A stretch of DNA of 64,000 nt from Erwinia typographi (GCF_000773975.1 NZ_JRUQ01000032.1:32595-96594), one strand, 5' to 3'. Positions 27,178 through 36,301 are shown, counted from the first letter of the stretch. Numbers and translations are program-made. Notes: generated by a model not told the origin, from the sequence alone.

Positions 27178-28185
27178 TTAGAGATTGATCGGCTGAGACT
27201 GTTGAACAGAAGCAATACATGCCAGTGCGATTTCCAGTGCATTGCGTGCATCTTCGCCAGTTGCTTTCGGGGTTTCGCCGGTAGCAACACAACGAACGAA
27301 GTCGGTCAATTCAGCCACATAAGCGTCACGCAGCAGATCAGTATCACGACGAGCTGTATCAATAGAGATGCCGTCAGCGGTGTAACGTACACAGTTGTTC
27401 ACATTGATATTGCCAGCTTGCAGCATGCCTTTACTGCCGAAGACTTCACCACGTACGTCATATCCATAAACAGCCTGGAAATTAGCTTCTGCAGTAGCGA
27501 TCGCGCCGTTGTCAAAACGAATGTTCACTACGGCGGTGTCCAGCAATCCACGATCTTTAAAATCAGGGCGCACTAACGCATCGGCAACGGCATAAACCTG
27601 AGTCGGCTTTGCGCCTGGGTTCAGATGTAGCAGGATGTCGAAGTCATGGATTAATGTTTCCAGGAAAATAGTCCAGTGTGGGATTGGGGTAGGATCGCCT
27701 AAACCTGGGTCGCGCGTAGTTGAGCGCAGCAACTGCGGAACGCCAATTTTACCGGCTTTGATTTCTTCATAAGCGGAAGCGAAACCACTCACAAAACGAC
27801 GGTTGAAGCCAACCTGCAATGCAACACCGGCTTCTTTAGCCGCGTTGATGGCTTTATCCGCCTCTTCCAGCGTGACAGCCATTGGCTTTTCACAGAACAC
27901 GCCTTTGCCGGCTTTCGCTGCGGCTACGGCCAGCTCAGCGTGAGTTCGTGCTGGTGATGCAATGACTACTGCGTCAATTTCTGGATCATTCAGCATTGCC
28001 TGTGGGTCGGTGTAAGATTTTTGCGCGCCCAGCTTAGCAGCCAGCTTCTCAGCCGCGCCCGGAACAGGATCTGCAACAGCGACTAATGTTGCTCCTGGAA
28101 TACGTTGAGCAACAGTTTCACCATGAAAACTGCCCATACGACCAGCGCCAATCAGACCTACGCGCACAATATTTTTTACAGACAT
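27178..28185 (-). CDS. iolG: Inositol 2-dehydrogenase
   Basis: NAD-dependent dehydrogenase of the Gfo/Idh/MocA family oxidising myo-inositol to 2-keto-myo-inositol. The 335-aa product has the Rossmann motif RVGLIGAGRMGSFHGETVA at residues 8-26, the family EKP motif GVFCEKPMAVTLEEA, and LIHDFDILLHLNPGAKP with the catalytic Asp-His region. Start supported by GAGGAGAGTTACATG context. Second gene of the operon after the MFS porter (33-base gap). Other Gfo/Idh/MocA substrates are possible, but the linked iolE supports inositol. Confidence 0.85.
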   Translation of the reverse strand: MSVKNIVRVGLIGAGRMGSFHGETVAQRIPGATLVAVADPVPGAAEKLAAKLGAQKSYTDPQAMLNDPEIDAVVIASPARTHAELAVAAAKAGKGVFCEKPMAVTLEEADKAINAAKEAGVALQVGFNRRFVSGFASAYEEIKAGKIGVPQLLRSTTRDPGLGDPTPIPHWTIFLETLIHDFDILLHLNPGAKPTQVYAVADALVRPDFKDRGLLDTAVVNIRFDNGAIATAEANFQAVYGYDVRGEVFGSKGMLQAGNINVNNCVRYTADGISIDTARRDTDLLRDAYVAELTDFVRCVATGETPKATGEDARNALEIALACIASVQQSQPINL

Positions 28186-28218
28186 GTAACTCTCCTCAGT
28201 ATGTAGGGTATTTAAGGC

Positions 28219-29670
28219 TTACTTTTGCGAAACAGATTCTGGTGTAATGAGTGGTTTTTGCTCATGACCAAAACGACGGGATTTTGAGAGCATTAGTGGT
28301 TCGATGTGTTCCAGCGATACACCTTTTGTTTCTGGCAGGAATCGACCAACGAACCAGAAAGCGATCACGCTGAACCCACCGCATAACAGCAGCGGGAAAG
28401 CGCCGTGGAAATGCTCCATCAAAGCCGGACTGCGGTTCATCATTGGGAAGCTCTGCGTCACGATGAAGTTTGATACCCACAGTGAACAGAAGGCGTAACC
28501 CATTGCGACAGCACGCATACGATTTGGAAATATTTCAGAGATCAAAAGCCATGCACCAAGACTCCATGAAAGGCCAAAGACAAAGATGAAGCCCACTAAT
28601 CCAACCACCGGCAGGTAACCTTTGGCTTCATTCATAAATGCCCAGGAAGTGAAGAACAGGAATGCGGCGCACCCTAAAGCTCCCCAACGCAGCAACGGAA
28701 TACGGCCCACACGGTCAAATGCAACCAGCGCAATACTCACACCGGCTAACAGTGCTAACCCGAGGAAAATACTCTGGAAAAGAGAATCCTGCGTGTTGCC
28801 TGTTACGTTCTGAAGAAGTGACGGTGCGAAATACATTAGGATGTTGATACCGGAGACCTGCTGCAGTACAGCGATGGCACAACCAATCCACAGGATGTAT
28901 GACGCCTTTTTGTCTTTAAGAATGCCGCGTTGCGATGGCTCGCTGGTCGAAGCTGAATCAGCAGCAATTGAATTACGGATTTCGGTATAAAGGCGTTCTG
29001 CGTGAGCGGTATTAGAAAGAGATGTCAGTACCTTCAGTGATTTCTCTCTCTTGTTATGCATCGCATACCAGCGCGGTGATTCTGGCATAAAGAAGGCCAT
29101 CACTAGGAACAGCACACAAGGAACCAGTGCCGATGCCAGCATCCAACGCCAGCCCATTGAAACAATCCATTCGTGAGCCATGCCTTTGGCGATCAAGTAG
29201 TTCACTACGTAAACAACTAACTGACCGCTCACCATCAGCATTTGCTGCATACCTAGCATTCGTCCACGCAAATCTTTTGGAGATACCTCCGCGATGTAGA
29301 GTGGAGTAACGGCAGATGCCATCCCTACAGCCAGGCCGCCGATCATGCGATAAACAACGAACCAAGTCAGGTCTGTAGCTAACGCTGCGCCAATTGCAGA
29401 AATTGCGAACAGAACAGCCGTTATAACTAATGTCGCTTTACGGCCAATGCGATCCGTGAGGCGTCCTACTCCCCATGCGCCAATAACACATCCCAGGATA
29501 ACGTTTGATACAGCCCAGCCACTTTCGGCTGGCGTGAGTGATAAATGTTCGGTTAGTGGATCAATAACGCCTGAGATGACTGAAGCGTCATAGCCAAGGA
29601 TGATCCCGCTAACTGAAGCGATGGCACAGATGAATATGAGGTAAGGCACATTGTGCTTTCGTGTAGACAT
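28219..29670 (-). CDS. MFS sugar porter, inositol transporter-like
   Basis: A 483-aa 12-helix transporter of the sugar-porter family, probably a proton symporter for myo-inositol or a similar polyol. Signatures: GYDASVISGVIDPL in helix 1, GRLTDRIGRKATLV between helices 2 and 3, PESPRWYAMHNKREKSL after helix 6, QQVSGINILMYFAP in helix 7 and RFLPETKGVSLEHIE at the end. The ATG at 29670 follows GGAGAAGTAATGAA; a frame beginning at 29790 would run through the sigma-54 promoter and is rejected. First gene of the operon. Confidence 0.88.
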   Translation of the reverse strand: MSTRKHNVPYLIFICAIASVSGIILGYDASVISGVIDPLTEHLSLTPAESGWAVSNVILGCVIGAWGVGRLTDRIGRKATLVITAVLFAISAIGAALATDLTWFVVYRMIGGLAVGMASAVTPLYIAEVSPKDLRGRMLGMQQMLMVSGQLVVYVVNYLIAKGMAHEWIVSMGWRWMLASALVPCVLFLVMAFFMPESPRWYAMHNKREKSLKVLTSLSNTAHAERLYTEIRNSIAADSASTSEPSQRGILKDKKASYILWIGCAIAVLQQVSGINILMYFAPSLLQNVTGNTQDSLFQSIFLGLALLAGVSIALVAFDRVGRIPLLRWGALGCAAFLFFTSWAFMNEAKGYLPVVGLVGFIFVFGLSWSLGAWLLISEIFPNRMRAVAMGYAFCSLWVSNFIVTQSFPMMNRSPALMEHFHGAFPLLLCGGFSVIAFWFVGRFLPETKGVSLEHIEPLMLSKSRRFGHEQKPLITPESVSQK

Positions 29671-29734
29671 TTCATTACTTCTCCACGTTGGTTTTTTTAA
29701 GTTATTTGTCTTTGTAGGTAAGACGTAACTACTT

Positions 29735-29751
29735 AGCAACGGGTGTGCCAA
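29735..29751 (-). promoter_or_regulatory. Sigma-54 promoter of the iol-type operon
   Basis: Minus strand TTGGCACACCCGTTGCT matches the sigma-54 consensus (TGGCAC at -24, TTGC at -12, correct spacing) almost exactly. It lies 65-81 bases upstream of the porter start and faces away from the divergent sigma-54-dependent regulator. The transcription start should be near 29724. Confidence 0.88.
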
Positions 29752-29778
29752 GTCACACTCCACTGTTTTATAAGGAAA

Positions 29779-29836
29779 TAAAAAAGACATCGATCACAAA
29801 GTGTTTATAAAAAAGACATGTCTCCATAACATGTCT
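29779..29836. promoter_or_regulatory. Candidate enhancer sites for the sigma-54 activator
   Basis: AT-AAAAAAGACAT occurs twice (GACAT at 29786 and 29815), and the second runs into the palindrome AGACATGTCT (29814-29823), with another CATGTCT at 29830-29836. These lie 30-100 bases upstream of the sigma-54 promoter, the usual place for upstream activator sites, and close to the regulator's own start. Confidence 0.5.
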
Positions 29837-29866
29837 ATAGAATGGACACATTCAAAGCAACTAAGA

Positions 29867-31864
29867 ATGAAATCTATGAACCATTTTCATGAGATGACCT
29901 GGGATGAAGAATGGGAGCTGATCGCGAAGCTGAACCATGAGCAGGGATTTGCTGAGTACATTGAAAAACTGGGAATGGCCTGGAAAGCTTTTGAACAGGG
30001 CGAAACCCCTATAGGCCTACGTTCTGCTATTCACGCATCATGGCTACGTAGCCATACAGAAGGCATTAATGCCTATCGCTTCGAATATCAGTTCTGCGAT
30101 GAGAGCGAATTGCGCAGACTACTTGCTCGAAACGCGCTGTTAATCTCAATAGCGCGCGACATCATGCGTAATCTGCTTGCCTATAATCCTGATGGCCACA
30201 TCAATCTGACCGACGCCAATGGCATAACACTTCACTTTTGTGGCCAGGATCTAACGCCAGTAGGTAGTATTCTCAGCGAGGTAATATCAGGCACCAACTG
30301 CACTGGTCGATGCCTGAAAGAGAATAAGCTGGTTTATATGCTAAGCGCAGAAAACTATAAAGAAGCGCTGCGCATTCGTGGCAAACATTGTGCGGCTGCC
30401 CCTATCAGGGATGAGAATGGCGTTATGCTTGGCGTTCTGACTTTGACTGCTAACCCCGGCTGTTTCCACTACCACACTTTGGGAACCGTTCAGGCCGCTG
30501 CAGAGGCGATTTCACAACAGCTTATTTTGCGGCATCTGGTTAACGAACAGGAATCAGTGATGGAATCGCTGAATGAAGGTGTTCTGGTCGTCAGTGAACA
30601 AGGGACTATTCGACAGATAAACCGCTATGCCCGCGAGGTACTCGGCATACAAGGGGATGTACGCTTCCAGGATGCTGATGAAGTTTTACTCCCTGAAGGT
30701 TGCTCGTTGAGGGCGCTGCCAGCCTGTAAGGATCGAAATATTGCTCTTTGCCCAAGCCCCGATGCACGTATCTCATGCGTGATTTCAGTTGTCGTGACTC
30801 CCGAAGGTGGTCGCGTCATTTCAATGCGTGATAACCGACGTGTACGAGATATGACGCGTCGTGTTATTGGCAGCAGCGCCAGCTACAATTTTGATATGAT
30901 TCTCGGCCAGTCAAGGGTGATGCAGGATACCCGCAATAAAGCTCGTAATGCCGGGCGCAGTGACAGCACCGTGCTTCTGACAGGCGAGAGCGGAACGGGC
31001 AAGGAGCTATTTGCTCAGTCTATCCATAATGGCAGCACCCGCAATACCGGTCCGTTCCTTGCAGTTAACTGTGGCGCTATTCCTCGCGATTTGGTGCAAA
31101 GCGAATTATTTGGCTACGAAGATGGCGCATTCACCGGTTCGAGACGCGGTGGTGCTGCGGGCAAATTTGAGCTAGCGGATGGAGGAACACTATTCCTCGA
31201 CGAAATTGGTGATATGCCTCTTGATGCTCAGGCAAGTCTTTTACGTGTATTGCAGGAAGGTGAAGTGATGCGTATTGGCGGTAAACGACCGCTGAAAGTG
31301 AATGTTCGTATCGTAGCTGCAACCAATCGCGATTTAAAAAAAGATATTGAGAATGGCTCTTTCCGTCGTGACCTCTATTTTCGCCTGAATGTGATCAGCC
31401 TGCCTATTCCGCCTTTGCGTTCAAGAAAAGAAGATATTAAAGAGCTGGCTGACTGGTTCTGTGAAAAAATCTGCCGCGCGCTCAATCGTGAACGCGCACT
31501 ATTTTCCAGTTCGGCGTTGCAGTTGATGGAAACGTACGACTGGCCAGGAAATGTGCGTGAGCTGGAAAACATCGTTGAGCGAACCATAAACCTGACGGAA
31601 ACGGACGACATCCGAGATAAGGATCTTCCCGAGGAGCTTCGTCTACCTGCTTATGCTGATTTAGGCATACCAAGTGAGGGCGCGAAAAGTTTTAATCTGA
31701 AGGATGGCGAAAAGACGTTGATCGAACTTTGCCTGATGGAAAAACAGGGCAACATGCGTCAAGTCGCCATCGCGCTCAATCTTTCACGCGGTGCACTCTA
31801 TAACAAGATGAAGCGATATGGGATTGAACCCCGTGATTTCCGCAGGCTAAGTCATGAAGTCTAA
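29867..31864 (+). CDS. Sigma-54-dependent regulator, AcoR/DhaR type
   Basis: Enhancer-binding activator of about 665 aa. N-terminal GAF-like sensor (about residues 60-220), a PAS-like segment (MESLNEGVLVVSEQGTIRQINRYA), an AAA+ domain with Walker A GESGTGKE (near residue 372), the sigma-54 contact loop GAFTGS (usual GAFTGA) and LFLDEIGDMPLDAQ, and a C-terminal Fis-type HTH (RQVAIALNLSRGALYNKMKRYG). Start uncertain: ATGs at 29867, 29876 and 29894 are possible, none with a strong ribosome site; longer frames cover the activator sites. It most likely drives the divergent operon. Confidence 0.88.
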   Translation: MKSMNHFHEMTWDEEWELIAKLNHEQGFAEYIEKLGMAWKAFEQGETPIGLRSAIHASWLRSHTEGINAYRFEYQFCDESELRRLLARNALLISIARDIMRNLLAYNPDGHINLTDANGITLHFCGQDLTPVGSILSEVISGTNCTGRCLKENKLVYMLSAENYKEALRIRGKHCAAAPIRDENGVMLGVLTLTANPGCFHYHTLGTVQAAAEAISQQLILRHLVNEQESVMESLNEGVLVVSEQGTIRQINRYAREVLGIQGDVRFQDADEVLLPEGCSLRALPACKDRNIALCPSPDARISCVISVVVTPEGGRVISMRDNRRVRDMTRRVIGSSASYNFDMILGQSRVMQDTRNKARNAGRSDSTVLLTGESGTGKELFAQSIHNGSTRNTGPFLAVNCGAIPRDLVQSELFGYEDGAFTGSRRGGAAGKFELADGGTLFLDEIGDMPLDAQASLLRVLQEGEVMRIGGKRPLKVNVRIVAATNRDLKKDIENGSFRRDLYFRLNVISLPIPPLRSRKEDIKELADWFCEKICRALNRERALFSSSALQLMETYDWPGNVRELENIVERTINLTETDDIRDKDLPEELRLPAYADLGIPSEGAKSFNLKDGEKTLIELCLMEKQGNMRQVAIALNLSRGALYNKMKRYGIEPRDFRRLSHEV

Positions 31865-31875
31865 ATCTGCGATAA

Positions 31876-31899
31876 CAAGCCGTCCTGATGGGCGGCTTG
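31876..31899. terminator. Terminator between regulator and cytochrome gene
   Basis: A 10-bp stem (CAAGCCGTCC / GGGCGGCTTG, one wobble pair) with a TGAT loop followed by CTTTC, between two convergent genes. A probable shared terminator. Confidence 0.75.
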
Positions 31900-31906
31900 C
31901 TTTCAA

Positions 31907-33217
31907 TCACTTGTTGTTTGATTCACCTAGCCATGGCCGAGCATTCATATCTTTACGTGCGCTAGCGACATCACTAGTGCTGACTGCTGGAGCAGCATTA
32001 CCCCAGCTATTACGTACATAGGTCATCACGTCTGCAATGTTGCTATCTGACAATTTCCACGCAAAATCTGGCATCCCTGCAGATGTGGGATTGGCATGTG
32101 TGAAGGGGCCTTCACTGCCGTTAAGCACGACATTCAACAGGCTCGAAGGATCTTCTGCGTTGATTTGTGGATTTTTTGCCAGTGTTGGAATCATATTGCG
32201 AATACCTGATCCATCAGATACATGGCATGCATTACACTGTGATTCGAACACTTTTTTGCCCACAACCATCGCAGTATCACTACTATTGATGGCCGCAGGC
32301 CTAATTGCCACAGAAGCGGGTAGTGATTTCAGATAGTGAGCAATCGCTTCTAAATCACTTTGCGTCATGTGCTGAGTCGAGTTTTCGATCGCTTCAGTCA
32401 TAGGGCCTGACGATGCAGCCATGCGGTTAGTGCCTGAACGCAGATAATTTACGATGTCTTCCTTGCTCCATGAGCCGAGTCCAGTATATGGATTCGGCGT
32501 AATGTCCGGTGCATGCCAGCCCTCTAAGGTTCCGCCTTGCAAGTATGCAGATGAGTCTCCACCAAGGAAGTTTTTTGCCGTGTGGCAGGAAGCACAGTGG
32601 CCCGGTCCGTCGACAAGATATTGACCGCGATTGAGCTGAGCACTATGACTGATGTCAGGTTCAAACACTCTGTCCCGGAAAAACATGAGGTTCCAACCGG
32701 CGAGGGTCCATCGCTGGTTAAATGGGAAAGGTAGCTGGTTTTCCAGTACTTTATTTTTCACTGCAGGGATGGTGCGGATGTAAGTCCAAAGGTCTGTTAG
32801 ATCCTGATCGGTAAGCTTGGCATAGGCGTTATAAGGCATTGCCGCATAGAGATGGCCATGTGAACCAATGCCATGACGCACGGCTCGGTCAAACTGTTCC
32901 TGCGTCCAATTACCAATACCAGTCTCTTTGTCCGAAGTGATGTTAGAAGACAGAATGTTACCAAATGGAGTTTCTAACTTATAACCACCGGCAAAAGGTT
33001 GACCGCCATGTGCAGTATGGCAAGCAGTACAGTCAGACAAGCGAGCCACATATTCGCCGCGTTTTATCTGCGCCTGTAATGCTTCCCCCGTTTCTGGCTG
33101 AATCGCTTGCGGATAACTTTTATGCACATCGTATTGCACCAATGCGGTGTAACCCAATGCGCCTAATACCGCCAGATAAACGATGCCTAACCCGGCACGT
33201 CGGATTTTTTTAGACAT
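31907..33217 (-). CDS. Gluconate 2-dehydrogenase-type cytochrome c subunit
   Basis: A 436-aa membrane-anchored triheme cytochrome c that passes electrons from the flavoprotein to ubiquinone. Three CxxCH motifs are present: CTACH (about residue 63), CASCH (about 209) and CNACH (about 333). An N-terminal hydrophobic stretch (RAGLGIVYLAVLGALGYTALV) serves for export and anchoring. Its start overlaps the GMC stop by 8 bases. It is closest to the cytochrome subunits of GADH or of 2-ketogluconate, alcohol or sorbitol dehydrogenases. Confidence 0.87.
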   Translation of the reverse strand: MSKKIRRAGLGIVYLAVLGALGYTALVQYDVHKSYPQAIQPETGEALQAQIKRGEYVARLSDCTACHTAHGGQPFAGGYKLETPFGNILSSNITSDKETGIGNWTQEQFDRAVRHGIGSHGHLYAAMPYNAYAKLTDQDLTDLWTYIRTIPAVKNKVLENQLPFPFNQRWTLAGWNLMFFRDRVFEPDISHSAQLNRGQYLVDGPGHCASCHTAKNFLGGDSSAYLQGGTLEGWHAPDITPNPYTGLGSWSKEDIVNYLRSGTNRMAASSGPMTEAIENSTQHMTQSDLEAIAHYLKSLPASVAIRPAAINSSDTAMVVGKKVFESQCNACHVSDGSGIRNMIPTLAKNPQINAEDPSSLLNVVLNGSEGPFTHANPTSAGMPDFAWKLSDSNIADVMTYVRNSWGNAAPAVSTSDVASARKDMNARPWLGESNNK

Positions 33218-35000
33218 TGTTTGCTCCTTTGCGTACCAGTGAACCCGGATTTTTCAGGTAATCATTCACGATGGCATGTGCCGTCCAAAGCGTAAGAGCA
33301 CTAAGGGTAATAGTCGGGTTGTAACCAGCATTGTTAGGGAATGATGACGCTCCCAGAACGAATAGATTGTGTGCATCCCAGTGCTGCTGATAGCGGTTAA
33401 GCACTGAAGTCTTAGGGTCTAATCCCATCACTGCGCCACCGATAGTGTGTGAACTGTCGTAAGGAGTGAATGGCGAATTATGCTTGTCCGGGATTGAAAC
33501 GATTTCCCATGAGGTAGCACCAGACTTTTTGCAAATCTCTTCCATGCGATCGCGAATGTAGTCCGCCATGCGTTTGTCGTTTTCGTTGTAATCGAACGTC
33601 ATCCGCATCAATGGCTGACCATTGTCATCTTTGTAGTGTGGGTCGAGCGACAAGTAGGAATCTTTATGCGAATAAGAGGTGCCTTGCCCCTGAATCTTAC
33701 CGAAGTTCTGGTAGCTCTTTTGGAACGCTTTTTTCCACTTTGAACCCCAAAGTTTAGTGCCTGGCGGCACGCGGTCAGCCAGACTCAGTGGGGTGCCTTG
33801 ATCTGATAACGCCTGAATGCCTGCGCCGCCCAAGAAACCTAAGCCGGTGTGGTCGAAATTATCACCATTGAAGTCATCTATTTGCGTTGAGAGCGCACCG
33901 GTCGAAATGAACGGATTCATATGCTCATTTTCGAAATAGAGGAACGCATTAACCATCGTTTGATAGTTATAGGCGCGGCCTAATGTACCCTTACCGGTAG
34001 CAGGATCGTATGGCGTGCCAATTTCAGACAACAGCAATAGTCGAACGTTATCCAGCTGATAAGCTGAGATACACACGATATCAGCGGGTTGGAAACCAGT
34101 ATTGCCATCTGAATCAAGGAATGTCGCGCCAGTAACAGTCTTCCCGTCTTCTGCTTTCTCAATGCGCAACACAGTGCATTCTGTCAGCATCGTCAGATTA
34201 GTGCGGTCCATCAGGGCTGGAATAACACAAGCGTTGGGTGAGGATTTTGACCAGTTACCGCAGCCGTATAAACCGCAATATCCGCAATAGGTGCAAGGCG
34301 CGAGGTTGATTCCTAGTGGGTTGGTGTATGCGGCACCAATCGTACCCCCCGGAATTGGGAACGGGTGATAGCCCATACCCTCTGTAGTTTTATGAAAGAT
34401 ATCATTCCAATGGGAACGGATAAGCGGCGGTGTTGGATATTCGCTTGTACGGCTGCCCTCAAACGGATTGCCGCCATCCTGTTTAACACCTTTGATGACA
34501 CCCGCTTTACCTGAAATTCCGGCGATTTTTTCAACGCGATCGTAAAATGGTTCAAGTTCTTCATAGGTCACGCCCCAATCCTGAACGATTAGGCCATCGG
34601 CCAATTTCATATTGTGATAGCGCTTCTTTAAACGAGTTTCCATCTCAAAATCGGAAGGGTTAAAGCGCCAGGCATTCGCTGCCCAGTGCTTACCTGCGCC
34701 ACCAACGCTGTTGCCCATCATGAAAATGTTGAGTTCACGTGCGGGCTGAGCTTTCTGGTCAGGCGAGTTACGGAAGGTCAGCGTTTCCACACTTGGTGGT
34801 TTCAAAATCTCACGACGTACCCCATAGCGCAGCTCATCTGCAGCAATAGCTGGCGAGAAATTCTTTTGCGTTTGTTCCCATGCGCCACGTTCAATAACAA
34901 CAATATTGAGTCCTGCACGGGTCAGCTCTTCTGCCATGAGAGAACCGGCCCATCCCAGGCCGACGATTACGGCGTCAGCTTTTGGTCTGGTGTAATTCAT
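33210..35000 (-). CDS. GMC-family dehydrogenase flavoprotein (GADH alpha-like)
   Basis: A 596-aa FAD enzyme of the gluconate-2-dehydrogenase flavoprotein class, working in the periplasm with the small subunit and cytochrome c. Seen: VGLGWAGSLMAEELTRAG (FAD Rossmann), GNSVGGAGKHWAANAWR, CTYCGYCGLYGCGNWSKSS, a cysteine-rich segment seen in this class that can hold an Fe-S cluster, and the C-terminal SHTIGGAVMG and NNAGYNPTITLSALTLW with the GMC His/Asn pair. No own signal peptide, so it is probably co-exported with the Tat-bearing subunit. The natural substrate (gluconate or another sugar acid/polyol) is inferred. Confidence 0.87.
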   Translation of the reverse strand: MNYTRPKADAVIVGLGWAGSLMAEELTRAGLNIVVIERGAWEQTQKNFSPAIAADELRYGVRREILKPPSVETLTFRNSPDQKAQPARELNIFMMGNSVGGAGKHWAANAWRFNPSDFEMETRLKKRYHNMKLADGLIVQDWGVTYEELEPFYDRVEKIAGISGKAGVIKGVKQDGGNPFEGSRTSEYPTPPLIRSHWNDIFHKTTEGMGYHPFPIPGGTIGAAYTNPLGINLAPCTYCGYCGLYGCGNWSKSSPNACVIPALMDRTNLTMLTECTVLRIEKAEDGKTVTGATFLDSDGNTGFQPADIVCISAYQLDNVRLLLLSEIGTPYDPATGKGTLGRAYNYQTMVNAFLYFENEHMNPFISTGALSTQIDDFNGDNFDHTGLGFLGGAGIQALSDQGTPLSLADRVPPGTKLWGSKWKKAFQKSYQNFGKIQGQGTSYSHKDSYLSLDPHYKDDNGQPLMRMTFDYNENDKRMADYIRDRMEEICKKSGATSWEIVSIPDKHNSPFTPYDSSHTIGGAVMGLDPKTSVLNRYQQHWDAHNLFVLGASSFPNNAGYNPTITLSALTLWTAHAIVNDYLKNPGSLVRKGANNV

Positions 35001-35019
35001 ATTTTAACCTTACGTCTGA

Positions 35020-35766
35020 TTATGCTTTCAGGAGATCAATAATGCTGACTGGCTCGATAGAGAGTTTTTGGCCCTTCAGATTGGCAACGTCGCGATAGTC
35101 ATAGCGAGCGCCTGGGAAGCCGATCATTTTCCAGCCAACCATGTTGCGGTTCCCGCCATAAATCGGATCTGCGAGGAAGCCTTCCATTACGTTGGAGAGA
35201 AACTGGCCAAACAGCGATCCTGAAGACGTAAAGCTTGGATAATTAAATTTTGACGCTTCCATCTGATCCAGATAGTGGTCTTTTTCATCGTCGGATAAAT
35301 CAACAAATGATTTACCGAGAGTATCTTTGCAGTGTTGTTCCAGCTCCATGAGCCCTGTGCGGTAAATTTCGCGTGGGGTTAACGGACTCTGATTGCCCTG
35401 AGATTCGGTCCCTTGCTCATAAGGTCCGCCTTTATAGCGCCATGCTGCATCGCCATAACTTCCGGCGAGTTGATTATCAATGAACACAACGCAACCTGCG
35501 TCAGATGCGCCAATACTGATATCATCCGCAGGAATAAGACGATCAAAAATTGCTTTGACCAACGTTGCTTCACGTTCAGTCAAAAACAATCTTTTAGTCG
35601 GATCAGCGGGAGTAGGAGGTAAAGTTGCTTTAGCTCGCCACAGCTCACCACCTTTAAATACTTTTTCAGCTGCACCGGCTGGTTTAAATATTGATGCAGC
35701 TGTTCCTGTGCTTGCCAGCACCAATCCTGCCTGAATAAAACTTCTACGTTTCACACGATGCTCCAA
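35020..35766 (-). CDS. Gluconate 2-dehydrogenase subunit 3 (Tat-exported)
   Basis: A 248-aa small subunit (PF13618) that carries a twin-arginine signal: VKRRSFIQAGLVLASTGTAASI, cleaved near residue 32. Seen: FLTEREATLVKAIFDRLIPAD, GASDAGCVVFIDNQLAGSYG and GFLADPIYGGNRNMVGWKMIGFPG, all typical. It is the first gene of the three-gene operon and presumably carries the flavoprotein across the membrane by hitchhiking. Confidence 0.88.
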   Translation of the reverse strand: MEHRVKRRSFIQAGLVLASTGTAASIFKPAGAAEKVFKGGELWRAKATLPPTPADPTKRLFLTEREATLVKAIFDRLIPADDISIGASDAGCVVFIDNQLAGSYGDAAWRYKGGPYEQGTESQGNQSPLTPREIYRTGLMELEQHCKDTLGKSFVDLSDDEKDHYLDQMEASKFNYPSFTSSGSLFGQFLSNVMEGFLADPIYGGNRNMVGWKMIGFPGARYDYRDVANLKGQKLSIEPVSIIDLLKA

Positions 35767-36296
35767 AATACAGAGTCACCGACTAACCGAACCACGCTCA
35801 CTAAATAGATAAGGTGAATCTTATAGACAGTGTTTTATAGAATAATTAACTGATTTAACTATTAAATCAGACCACATAACTATCCTGCTTTTTAATATTA
35901 CATATCCCTGAAAACGCTTTGGTGCAGCAAACATTGCGAAACGTTTTGTCCCATACATCACAAGGTCATCACCTCATTACAGAATGATGCCAGTTTCACC
36001 TTGTAACCATTGCCAACACCAGAGTTGTTGCGATTATGTGTATATCTGCCATCGATGGCAATGGATTTTTGCCATCGATGGCAAGAGAAGGTCTACTATT
36101 GCAAGGGGCTTTTTAATTAGTTTTTATTATAATAATCAGGTAATTAACTAACGTGGTGGTTAGGTTTTTTGAAATGAACTAAAAGTGCGATTTCTATAGG
36201 GGATGTTATAAGGATTGTAGTGGCTGTATCTTTTTTAGACACATCAAGGCACGGCTTAAGCTTAAACCCTGTCTAATTTGACCCCGTCATAGAGGG
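35767..36296 (-). promoter_or_regulatory. 530-base control region of the dehydrogenase operon
   Basis: No gene was seen. The region holds several symmetric sites: a 9+3+9 perfect inverted repeat (CTGATTTAA/TTAAATCAG, 35850-35870), two CG-centred LacI-type motifs (GAAAACGCTTTGG at 35910-35922 and CGAAACGTTTTG at 35937-35948, 27 bases apart), and the twin ATCGAT palindromes described separately. It must hold the promoter of the dehydrogenase operon. Confidence 0.6.
36047..36084. promoter_or_regulatory. Twin TGCCATCGATGGCA operators
   Basis: Two perfect 14-base palindromes TGCCATCGATGGCA at 36047-36060 and 36070-36083 (second extends to 16 bases, 36069-36084), 23 bases centre to centre. Perfect symmetry with a central CG is typical of LacI-family operators, and a LacI gene lies just upstream. 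They could equally bind another dimeric regulator. Confidence 0.65.
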
Positions 36297-36301
36297 TCAA
36301 A
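36277..36301 (-). terminator. Hairpin at the end of lacI
   Basis: An 8-bp stem (TTTGACCC / GGGTCAAA) with a 9-base loop overlapping the lacI stop codon. On the minus strand it is followed by TTAGACAGGG without a T-run, so it may be a weak terminator or the trace of an old insertion. Confidence 0.4.

Noticed and set aside
29801..29866. Longer N-terminus for the sigma-54 regulator
   Set aside because: The frame is open, but it would cover the palindromic activator sites and starts without a ribosome site; a later ATG is preferred.
36241..36301. Possible transposon end at the lacI terminus
   Set aside because: An 8-bp inverted repeat is present, but there is no transposase or second end; treated as a hairpin only.
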